Origin: Thiomonas sp.
GTDB taxonomy: Bacteria > Pseudomonadota > Gammaproteobacteria > Burkholderiales > Burkholderiaceae_C
DNA length: 9,207 nucleotides
NCBI GenBank assembly: GCA_028706735.1
Contig: JAQTVS010000093.1
Location: forward strand, 1-9,207
Direction of reading: 5' to 3'
Every line of letters begins with the position of its first letter. Within the stretch, counting starts at the first letter, position 1. The notes under the pieces are model-generated. The model did no database searches. It saw only the letters and a list, made by a program, of their open reading frames with translations, and was not told the origin of the DNA. The translations under genes were made by a program, and so were the position numbers. This document shows positions 1-6,960 of this stretch, in pieces.

Positions 1-911
<911 letters not shown>

Positions 912-930
912 TCATGGTGAAGAGTCGCAT

Positions 931-966
931 AGAAAAAAGCGCCCTGAGGCGAGGCCGCGGGCGCTT
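931..966 (-). terminator. Intrinsic terminator of the leuA leader (attenuator)
   Basis: Read on the minus strand, AAGCGCCC pairs perfectly with GGGCGCTT around a 14-nt GC-rich loop and runs directly into a TTTTTTCT tract. It begins about 21 nt after the stop codon of the leucine-rich leader peptide and about 145 nt before the leuA ATG. This is where an attenuator terminator belongs. When leucyl-tRNA is plentiful the ribosome should finish the leader and the hairpin should stop transcription. The competing antiterminator pairing could not be worked out with certainty by eye. Confidence 0.85.
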
Positions 967-987
967 GATGTCGGGTGAAAGGAGGAA

Positions 988-1098
988 TCAGTCGCGCACG
1001 GTCTCAACTGGCGACGCCAGTAGCAGAGCACCAAGCAGCAACGCATGTTGCGCAGTGTCAGAAGTGCGTTTGGCGGCGAGCGTGTCAGTGAAAAACAT
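988..1098 (-). CDS. Leucine-rich leader peptide of leuA (leuL-like), 36 aa
   Basis: This is a short ORF from ATG at 1098 to TGA at 990-988. The peptide starts MFFTDTLAAKRTSDTAQHA, continues LLLGALLLASP and ends VETVRD. Seven of the 36 residues are Leu. Six of these fall within eight codons (residues 20-27) and use a mixture that includes CTA, CTT and TTG. Together with the terminator just downstream and leuA after that, this is a classic amino-acid attenuation leader: ribosome stalling at the Leu run under leucine starvation should prevent the terminator from forming. There is no Shine-Dalgarno sequence before the ATG, and the predicted transcription start falls on or next to it, so translation is probably leaderless. 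The product is a regulatory by-product with no expected function of its own. A longer overlapping ORF in another frame (912-1106) lacks the Leu run and is a shadow. Confidence 0.85.
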   Translation of the reverse strand: MFFTDTLAAKRTSDTAQHALLLGALLLASPVETVRD

Positions 1099-1104
1099 GG
1101 GTGC

Positions 1105-1133
1105 AAGTTAGCAAACTCTGCCTCTTACGTCAA
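1105..1133 (-). promoter_or_regulatory. Sigma70-like promoter of the leu leader and leuA
   Basis: On the minus strand TTGACG (1133-1128) is followed after exactly 17 bases by TAACTT (1110-1105). The -35 matches the consensus at five of six positions and the -10 at three of six. Six bases separate the -10 from the leader ATG, so the A of the ATG is near the +1 position. Identification is by motif and placement only. Confidence 0.6.
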
Positions 1134-1399
1134 ATGAAAAGAGCTTGGCCCTGCGCGCAGTGTTGCCGGGGGGCGTTCATCTGCGGGGGAACTCAGCCAC
1201 GGCGCCACCTGTCTGCGTGGTTGCGATCTGCCAGTATTGATTACACAATTTTTCAATTCGGCCCGCAGAGGCTGGAGATTTAGTGCGGCGGTGCATGCTT
1301 GATGGAGTCAATCAATATGCTGGATTTGGCGTTAGGGCAAGGCGCAAATTCCAGCGATGCGCTAAGAGCGCCCCAGACCTGCCGCGTTCGCGTCAGCCC

Positions 1400-1447
1400 T
1401 CCCCCGAGGGGGATGAGAAAACTTGGGGTGGCCCGGCGTTTTCTCAT
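1400..1447. repeat. Adjoining pair of inverted repeats (REP-like intergenic element?)
   Basis: Two inverted repeats share a base at 1413. TCCCCC and GGGGGA (1400-1413) surround only two bases. ATGAGAAAAC (1413-1422) and its exact complement GTTTTCTCAT (1438-1447) flank a 15-nt GC-rich loop. The run of C, the run of G and the TTGGGGTGGCCCGG loop resemble dispersed intergenic repeats in GC-rich betaproteobacterial genomes; that comparison is from memory. It could also act as a bidirectional terminator or a structured leader of the regulator mRNA, as it lies about 140 nt before the regulator start codon. Confidence 0.45.
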
Positions 1448-1545
1448 GAGATCGTGGGGGTTTGTAACGCCGCTCGGCGACAAAGACGCGTTTTGATGCT
1501 CCAGATCGCGTGCAACACTGCCGAACAGAGCGGGCAATCATTGCC

Positions 1546-1562
1546 GCCGCCCTAGTGGCGGC
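1546..1562. repeat. GC hairpin just upstream of the regulator start
   Basis: GCCGCC (1546-1551) and GGCGGC (1557-1562) are perfect complements around the loop CTAGT. The right arm ends 8 nt before the GAGGGG ribosome-binding site of the regulator at 1583. The hairpin could affect translation start or mRNA stability. There is no T-tract, so it is not a terminator. Confidence 0.35.
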
Positions 1563-1582
1563 CCAGCATCGAGGGGCCAGTA

Positions 1583-4500
1583 TTGAATGTTGAATTGATT
1601 TCATCATCCCTGCCGCGCAGCGGTTCGCCGTCATTGCTGCTGAGAGATTCCCTTCTGGAACAGATCGATCAGGCCAGCCGATCTGCTGCATTGCTCTGGC
1701 TCGGCGCTCCACCCGGCGCTGGCAAGTCCAGCTTGGCGCGGCAGCTGGCGCAGCGGCGGGGCGGGACCTGTCTCTTTCTGCAGATGCAGGAGGGAGATCT
1801 GAATCCACGGGCGTTTTTCCTCGATCTTCACCGGGCGCTGGCAGTGTTGTGCGGCCTGCGCATGCCCCTGTTGCCTCTGCCGCCGGATGGGGATTTTGAC
1901 CTCTGGGGCGTGTATGCGCAGCACTTGTTCGATTCGATCCAGCGCCATCTGCCGCGCGAGGCGCTGATCGTGCTCGATGATGTGCAGCGCCTCGCCGCGG
2001 CGGCGCATTTCGGTGACGCTGTCGAATTCGGCCTGCTGCGGCTGCCACCAGGCAGCAGTGTGCTCATGCTGAGCCGCGGGCCGCCGCCGTCAAGCGTGCT
2101 GTCCAGGGTCGGCAGCGGGCAGGTCAGGCGGTTCGACGCAAACAAGCTCCTGCTCGACCCCGCGGATTCCGCTGAGCTGGCGCGCCTACGCGGCCGCGGC
2201 ACACTGTCTGCCAGGGCCTGCGCGGATCTGCATGCCTTGGCCGCGGGGTGGATTGCGGGGGCGGACATCCTGCTGCTGCATCCACGCCTGCAGCCGGGCG
2301 AATTGCCGGTCACTGCGCTTGACGCATATTTCTCCCAGCAGGTCTTGCCCGATTTGTCTGCGGCGGTCATCGAACAGTGTTGCCTGCTGGCGTTTTTTCC
2401 AAAAATTTCGCCATCGTCCATTCCTGCCCTGTTCGGCCGCGACGATCTGGCCTTTGCGCTCGACCAGCCAGATGCATTGACGGGCTTTGTCCTGCCTGCT
2501 GGCCCCGAGGCCTGGCGCTTCCACCCACTGTTCCAGCGTGTCTTGCAAGCGCATGCGTGGCGGCTGTTCGGCGAATCTGCGGTGCAGAATTTGTTGCGCA
2601 GAACTTGCGAAGTCTTGTGGTTTCAGGGGGAGGAAGATGCCGCCGCATCCCTGCTCAAGGAGCATGGACTGTGGAGTGAACTGGTGCGCTACCTGCCGAC
2701 GCGCTTTCCAGATTTGCTCGGCGCCGAACAAAGCGGCCGCCTGCGTCGCTGGATGCAGGCGCCGCACAAGCCCTTGGGCCAGTCTGCGCCGTGGGCCGTC
2801 TGCTGGGAAGGTTTGGCGCAGGTCGGAAAGAACCCCGCGCTGGCAAGTTCACGGTTGCAGGAGGCGTATGCCGCGTTCAACGACGATGGTGACGCCCTAG
2901 GGGCGATCTGCACCTTGACCGGGATCGTTGAATGCGTCATCAACCAATGGGGTGACTTTCATCCGCTCGACCGCTGGATTCCCGCGCTGGATCAGCGCCT
3001 GTCCGCCGCGCGGGATTTGCCGGAAGACGTGTCGCAGCGTGCGCAGACGGCGCTGTTCGTCGCCATGATGTACCGGCAGCCCGATCATCCCAGCCTGCCG
3101 CGCCTGCTCGGGTGCATGCAGCGCATCGCCGAAGGCAGCGCGCAGGACTCGCTGCGCGCGCATGCTGGTGCGCAATTGCTGTTCTATCAATGCTGGTGGC
3201 GGGGCGATATGGCGGCGGCGCGGCTGATGTTCGATCTGTCGCAGGGCATGATGTCCGCGGACCATGCCGTACCCGCAGTGCGCATCGCCTGGCATGCGGT
3301 GCAGTGCGTCTACCGGAGTCTGATGCGCCTGGAAATTTCCGGTGCGGCGGCGCTTGCCGAGAGTGGCCTGGAACTGGCGGAACGCTCCAACTTCCACGCT
3401 TGGGACACCTTGCTGCTGGGTCAGTCGCTCTGGTGCGGCCTGACTGCGGAGGAGGGCCCGGATGCGGTGCACGCCTGCGCCGCGCGGATGGCGCGCAGCC
3501 TGCGCCCGGATCGCCCGCTCGACCACAGCTATTACCACTTCCTCAAGAGCATCCAGTCTCTGCACGAAGGTGCTGCGGATGCGATGCGCGCGCACGCACA
3601 GGCGGCCTTGCGCTGCGCCCGAGAGGCCGGGGTGCCTTGGGCCGAGGGCAAGGTGCTTTGCGCCGTGGCGCGGGCCCAGGCATTGCAGGGCGACGCGAGC
3701 GCGGCGCGTATCACCCTGGATCGGGCGGAGCAGATCGCGCTGCGCATTGCGAGCGACTCGATCCGCTTCGATGTGCTGCTCGCGCGGCTGGAACATGACC
3801 TTTGCGTGCAGGATGAAGCCGAGGCGCTGTCGGCCTGGATGAAGCTATGGCGCCGATGCGGATTTGCCAATTTTCCCTGGTGGCGCGGGCAGACGGTTCG
3901 TTCGCTGTGCGCGCGGGCACTTGCGCTTGATGTCGAAGCCACGTTCACGCAGGAGCGCATCCGCACACTGAAACTGGCGCCGCCCGCCGATCAGGTGGCT
4001 CCCGAGTCCTGGCACATGCCGGTGCGCATCCAGGTGTTCGGCGCCTTTGTCCTGGAGGTTGAAGGACAGCGCATCGCGGCATCTGGCAAGACGCCCAAGC
4101 GGCCCCTGCTCCTGCTCAAGACGCTGGTTGCGAGTGGTGGCCAAGTGGGCCGCAGCGCTTTGGCTCAGAGGCTTTGGCCGCATCTTGACGCCGAGGCTGG
4201 CGAACAGGTGCTCAAGGTCACGCTGCATCGTTTGCGCAAACTTGTCGGCGCACAGTCCATCCAATGCGAAGGCGGCAAGCTGTGCCTCGATGCGGGTCGC
4301 TGCCAGGTGGACCTGTTTGCGTTCACGCGACGGCTCGATGAATGCGAGGCTGACGCAAGGCCACAATGGGGAGCCCTGCGCGAATTGCTGCAGCAATTTT
4401 CCGCAGGGTTGTTCACCGAGGACGTGCAATGGGCCGCCGAGCTGCGCATGCAGCTGCTCGCGCGGCTGCAGAGCTGCCTGCACGCGTGCATCGTCCACGC

Positions 4501-4741
4501 CATCACCGAGGCACATTGGACCGAACTTGCAGACTGCTGCCGACAGGGGCTGGCACTCGACCCAAAGGACGAGGTCTGCCATCTCGGTCTGATCGAGTCT
4601 TGTCTCGAACTCGGCCGTTCCAGCGATGCGCAACTGGCCTACGCCCAATGCGCCGCGCAGCTGCCGCGAGACCGCATCGCCGGGCTGGGAAAAGCGTTCC
4701 ACGCGCGCCTGCGCCTGCACGCGCCCAAGCCGCCGCATTGA
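1583..4741 (+). CDS. Large STAND-ATPase transcriptional regulator with C-terminal SARP/BTAD-type DNA-binding region
   Basis: A 1052-residue cytoplasmic regulator. Residues 41-49 read GAPPGAGKS, a P-loop (Walker A). Residues 128-135 read LIVLDDVQ, a Walker B with paired Asp, as in MalT-type STAND ATPases. A long Ala/Leu-rich helical middle (about 330-800) looks like TPR-type superhelical repeats that could sense a ligand or partner. From about residue 814 (VRIQVFGAFVLEVEGQ) to 908 lies an OmpR/SARP-type winged helix. The segment LHRLRKLVG is the expected recognition region, and from VDLFAF (909) a BTAD-like helical domain follows. This is the AfsR/SARP domain set, but with the DNA-binding part at the C-terminus and no LuxR-type HTH. 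The start is TTG with GAGGGG upstream; an in-frame TAG at 1553 leaves little choice. The likely target is the neighbouring operon at 5013 onward. Domain calls are from motif reading; the ligand and targets are unknown. Confidence 0.88.
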   Translation: MNVELISSSLPRSGSPSLLLRDSLLEQIDQASRSAALLWLGAPPGAGKSSLARQLAQRRGGTCLFLQMQEGDLNPRAFFLDLHRALAVLCGLRMPLLPLPPDGDFDLWGVYAQHLFDSIQRHLPREALIVLDDVQRLAAAAHFGDAVEFGLLRLPPGSSVLMLSRGPPPSSVLSRVGSGQVRRFDANKLLLDPADSAELARLRGRGTLSARACADLHALAAGWIAGADILLLHPRLQPGELPVTALDAYFSQQVLPDLSAAVIEQCCLLAFFPKISPSSIPALFGRDDLAFALDQPDALTGFVLPAGPEAWRFHPLFQRVLQAHAWRLFGESAVQNLLRRTCEVLWFQGEEDAAASLLKEHGLWSELVRYLPTRFPDLLGAEQSGRLRRWMQAPHKPLGQSAPWAVCWEGLAQVGKNPALASSRLQEAYAAFNDDGDALGAICTLTGIVECVINQWGDFHPLDRWIPALDQRLSAARDLPEDVSQRAQTALFVAMMYRQPDHPSLPRLLGCMQRIAEGSAQDSLRAHAGAQLLFYQCWWRGDMAAARLMFDLSQGMMSADHAVPAVRIAWHAVQCVYRSLMRLEISGAAALAESGLELAERSNFHAWDTLLLGQSLWCGLTAEEGPDAVHACAARMARSLRPDRPLDHSYYHFLKSIQSLHEGAADAMRAHAQAALRCAREAGVPWAEGKVLCAVARAQALQGDASAARITLDRAEQIALRIASDSIRFDVLLARLEHDLCVQDEAEALSAWMKLWRRCGFANFPWWRGQTVRSLCARALALDVEATFTQERIRTLKLAPPADQVAPESWHMPVRIQVFGAFVLEVEGQRIAASGKTPKRPLLLLKTLVASGGQVGRSALAQRLWPHLDAEAGEQVLKVTLHRLRKLVGAQSIQCEGGKLCLDAGRCQVDLFAFTRRLDECEADARPQWGALRELLQQFSAGLFTEDVQWAAELRMQLLARLQSCLHACIVHAITEAHWTELADCCRQGLALDPKDEVCHLGLIESCLELGRSSDAQLAYAQCAAQLPRDRIAGLGKAFHARLRLHAPKPPH

Positions 4742-4793
4742 TCGACGGCCCAGCCCCGGCGCCGCAAGCCAGGGCGACAGGCGCGCCGCAATC

Positions 4794-4827
4794 CGCATCG
4801 GTAACGCATCTGTAACCAAGTTGTTCC
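4794..4827 (+). promoter_or_regulatory. 11-bp-period direct repeats, candidate operator for the SARP-type regulator
   Basis: CGCATCGGTAAC (4794-4805) is followed, in an exact 11-bp register, by CGCATCTGTAAC (4805-4816), with one mismatch in 12. A weaker third unit ends GTTCC at 4823-4827, where GTAAC would be expected. SARP-family activators are known to bind heptamer direct repeats spaced one helical turn (11 bp) apart next to the -35 region. The array lies between the regulator gene and the first gene of the downstream cluster and abuts a weak promoter-like sequence. The repeats are seen directly; their operator role is inferred. Confidence 0.55.
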
Positions 4828-4856
4828 TTGTGTCTCCCACTGTGACTTTCTAAGCT
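4828..4856 (+). promoter_or_regulatory. Weak promoter-like sequence of the 5013 cluster
   Basis: TTGTGT (4828-4833) and TAAGCT (4851-4856) are separated by 17 bases. Each matches the sigma70 consensus at about half its positions, as expected of an activator-dependent promoter. The third repeat unit of the upstream array directly abuts the -35 element. If used, it would give a 5' untranslated leader of about 150 nt before the ATG at 5013. No other good promoter was seen in 4742-5012. Confidence 0.35.
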
Positions 4857-5012
4857 TTTGCCATGCATCCGGGCTGTCGTCTCAGTTCGGAAGTCGCCGG
4901 GCGTGGCCGCCTATCGCGGAAGCGCACGGCTCGTGGGGGCGGGCAAATCACCTGAGCCCAATCTGCTGCTGCGCGTCCCCGGAACATCCGCTTTCTTTTT
5001 GGGAGAGACATC

Positions 5013-5444
5013 ATGGCAACGATCAGCAATGTGGTTTTGAATGTGCAAAAGGGCGGCGAAGGTTCACGCCGATTGGTCACGGTGACTTACCGGCTTTGCT
5101 TCACCTCCTGCGAGGCCTTGGCAGGCTCGACCTTCATAGAAAACGTGCAACTCCGCGGCAGCGACGATTGGCCGAATCCCGACGACAACCTCATCACTCT
5201 GAGCCGAAGGTGCGTGAAGGCGACTGACAAATGCCAGGACCGCAAGGTGGCGGTCAACGTGTCCCGCAGCACGCTGGATGAGGACGGCGACACCATCATC
5301 GTGATCTTCGGCCAAGTCATTCTGCGCATAGCCGACCGCGATGAGCTCTATGCCCGCGTCACGCTGACGCCATTCGCGCCTTCAGCGGCGACAGCCGATT
5401 CCGGCATCGTCACCGGCCAATGGGGCGCTGCGGGCAACAACTGA
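5013..5444 (+). CDS. Uncharacterised 143-aa protein, first gene of the cluster
   Basis: I do not recognise this family. The protein begins MATISNVVLNVQKGGEGSRR and is predicted mainly beta: alternating hydrophobic strands (LVTVTYRLCF, TIIVIFGQVILRI, ELYARVTLTPF) suggest a small soluble beta-sandwich or barrel. There are four Cys residues (29, 33, 67, 74), the first pair in CFTSC; they could bind metal or form disulfides. No signal peptide or membrane segment is visible. The start has GGGAGAGA about eight bases upstream, a good ribosome-binding site. It is the first gene after the repeat array and promoter-like sequence at 4794-4856 and is followed by a terminator-like hairpin, so it may be made in larger amounts than the downstream proteins. 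That would suit a structural or abundant component. Clean coding pattern and a clear start make it a real gene; its function is unknown. Confidence 0.85.
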   Translation: MATISNVVLNVQKGGEGSRRLVTVTYRLCFTSCEALAGSTFIENVQLRGSDDWPNPDDNLITLSRRCVKATDKCQDRKVAVNVSRSTLDEDGDTIIVIFGQVILRIADRDELYARVTLTPFAPSAATADSGIVTGQWGAAGNN

Positions 5445-5462
5445 GCCTGCGCACCTTTTTTT
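5425..5462 (+). terminator. Bulged terminator-like hairpin at the stop codon of the 143-aa gene
   Basis: GCGC (5425-5428), a 3-nt bulge and GGGC (5432-5435) can pair with GCCT and GCGC (5445-5452) across a loop that contains the stop codon. Three bases later comes a run of seven T (5456-5462). The bulge and one G-T pair make it a weaker terminator. Partial read-through would give more of the first protein than of the next. This is an eye-drawn fold. Confidence 0.4.
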
Positions 5463-5483
5463 CACCACCGCAACCAAGGCCCA

Positions 5484-5515
5484 CTGCGCGGCAGCAGCCC
5501 CAGCCAGCCGCGCAG
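5484..5515 (+). repeat. Perfect 9-bp inverted repeat between the first two cluster genes
   Basis: CTGCGCGGC (5484-5492) and GCCGCGCAG (5507-5515) are exact complements around a 14-nt loop. No T-tract follows, so it is unlikely to be a terminator. It could block 3' exonucleases, mark an RNA processing site, or affect start of the next gene, whose ribosome-binding site AAGGAGAA lies about 20 bases further on. Confidence 0.5.
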
Positions 5516-5548
5516 CATTGGCCCCGCAAGTCCTGAAGGAGAACCGTC

Positions 5549-6901
5549 ATGGCCACTTCATCCACCACCAGCCCCAACCCGCTGACCAAGTACAAGGACC
5601 TTCCCTGCTGCCCCAACCTCGACACCCAGCCGGTGTGCGACGTGATGGACATGCGCCGCCGGCTGCTGTTTCCCACCTCGGTGCGCACGCAGAGCGGGCA
5701 GCAGGTCCATGTCGAAGTCATTCTGCACACCCGCTTCAAACGCTGCTCCGGCCCGCTGGCGCTGGGCGATCCGGTCTACACCACCACCCTGTTGCCGGGC
5801 GAGAAGGTGCAGCTCGCCACCACCGACCGGCGCAGCCGCTTCAGCTTCGACAGCGAATCCAACCTCAGCTACCGCAGCGAGCAGATGTCGGAGGAGCAGT
5901 ACCGCATGTCCTCGCTGCGCTCCTTCATGTCCGACCAGAACAGCCAGGACAACGGATCGAGCCGCAGCACCGACAAGGGCTCGTGGGACTTTCATGGCGA
6001 CGCCAGCGGCTCCATCGGCTTCATGTCGGCCAGCGCCGACGCCAACGCCAACGGCAGCCACAATTCCGAATCCACCTTCGAGTACCTGCAGCAGCATTCG
6101 GCGCAGGCCCGCATGGCCGACAACCTCTCGGTGGAGTCCACGCGCAAGGCGCATTCGGTCTCGGTCGGCGAGGTGTCCACCCGGGTGCACCAGCAGGGCG
6201 AAAGCCAGGAGCAGTACGAGGCGTCGTCGCGCGAGTTCGCCAACCCCAACGCCTGCCATGCGCTGACGTTTTTGTTCTACCGCATCAACAAGATCGAGAC
6301 CCTGTCGTTCGAACTGGTGGCGATTGAACGCCGCGTGCTCGACCCCGTCGCCCCCACGCCGGTGCTGGCCAACCCCATCCGTGCGATTGGCGCGGTGGCC
6401 GTGATGCCGCAGGAGGTGCCGGCAACCAACACCAAGCGGCTCGACATCGAGTCGCGTGGCTTGCAGAGCGAGGCGCTGTACGCCCAGACCGGGGCCGCGC
6501 AGTTGGGCACGCTGTCGCGCCTCAACCTGGCCGCGCTCTCTGTTCCGGTCAATGTGCAGATCCCCATGCCCGACGCCGTGCGCAAGGCGGCGCTGGCTGA
6601 AGTGGACAAACAACTCGCAGAGCGCCGTCTGCTCGACCCCAAGACCGGCGGCTTCAGCAGCGAGGTAAAGACCCAGTTCGAGTACACCCGCGACACCTCG
6701 CTGCCCACGGCCGGGGTCATCGTCAAGGGTTGCTTCGACGACTGCAATATCTGCGAGCCCGAGCTGCAGAAAAAGATGCAGCTCGAACTGTCGCTGCTCG
6801 ATTTGCAGAACCAGTTGCTCAAGCGCCAGATCGATCTGCTCGACAAATCGCAGGAGTACCGCTGCTGCCCGCCAGCGCCTGCGCCCGCGCCGACTCCGTA
6901 A
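5549..6901 (+). CDS. Uncharacterised 450-aa protein with Ser/Ala-rich middle, Cys motif and C-terminal coiled coil
   Basis: I cannot name this family. Residues 1-70 carry Cys20-Cys21, Cys30 and Cys66. About 70-100 holds DPVYTTTLLPGEKVQL, a beta-like segment. Residues 128-230 are rich in Ser, Ala, Gln and Asn with low complexity and probably helical or flexible. NPNACHALTFLFYRI (232-246) is a sharp conserved-looking motif; I recall similar N-x-N-x-CHAL segments in large uncharacterised bacterial proteins but cannot cite them. Near the C-terminus GCFDDCNICEPE (Cys395, 399, 402) leads into a heptad-like helix to about 436, then a Cys-Cys pair (439-440) and a Pro/Ala tail. There is no signal peptide or membrane helix. 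AAGGAGAA supports the ATG at 5549. Its place between the 143-aa and 728-aa genes, in one direction, suggests one operon. An oligomeric or scaffold protein is plausible but unproved. Confidence 0.88.
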   Translation: MATSSTTSPNPLTKYKDLPCCPNLDTQPVCDVMDMRRRLLFPTSVRTQSGQQVHVEVILHTRFKRCSGPLALGDPVYTTTLLPGEKVQLATTDRRSRFSFDSESNLSYRSEQMSEEQYRMSSLRSFMSDQNSQDNGSSRSTDKGSWDFHGDASGSIGFMSASADANANGSHNSESTFEYLQQHSAQARMADNLSVESTRKAHSVSVGEVSTRVHQQGESQEQYEASSREFANPNACHALTFLFYRINKIETLSFELVAIERRVLDPVAPTPVLANPIRAIGAVAVMPQEVPATNTKRLDIESRGLQSEALYAQTGAAQLGTLSRLNLAALSVPVNVQIPMPDAVRKAALAEVDKQLAERRLLDPKTGGFSSEVKTQFEYTRDTSLPTAGVIVKGCFDDCNICEPELQKKMQLELSLLDLQNQLLKRQIDLLDKSQEYRCCPPAPAPAPTP

Positions 6902-6960
6902 CGCATCGCCGCATGCACAGACGTTGATTTTCGCCCACCCGCCACCGCCAGAGGTCTGCC

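Larger units (their letters stand above)
1134..1582. other. Divergent intergenic region, no gene seen
   Basis: This region of about 450 nt lies between the leuA promoter and the start of the large regulator. ORFs on both strands here are short, overlap one another and have no recognisable content. It contains an AT-rich patch at 1234-1258, which stands out in GC-rich DNA. It also contains a hairpin cluster at 1400-1447 and a GCCGCC/GGCGGC hairpin at 1546-1562, just before the regulator start. I see no confident promoter for the plus-strand regulator, although one must presumably lie here. No tRNA or riboswitch was recognised. Confidence 0.6.

Noticed and set aside
912..1106. 64-codon minus-strand ORF over the leu leader
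   Set aside because: It is in a different frame from the Leu-run leader, starts at a non-ATG codon, runs through the terminator and lacks any recognisable feature.
1465..1471. GTAACGC heptamer upstream of the regulator, same as in the 4794-4816 repeats
   Set aside because: Only one copy, with no partner at 11 bp, so autoregulation through this site is not supported.
1362..2048. Minus-strand ORF overlapping the start of the regulator
   Set aside because: Arg/Ala/Pro-rich shadow translation typical of GC-rich DNA; the plus strand here encodes a clear P-loop ATPase.
3845..4840. 331-codon minus-strand ORF opposite the 3' part of the regulator
   Set aside because: It is antisense to the winged-helix and BTAD region, which is clearly coding on the plus strand; its composition is that of a GC-rich shadow.
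5518..6327. 269-codon plus-strand ORF overlapping the 450-aa gene in another frame
   Set aside because: His/Gln/Arg/Pro-rich out-of-frame translation; the 450-aa frame has the good ribosome-binding site and structured motifs.
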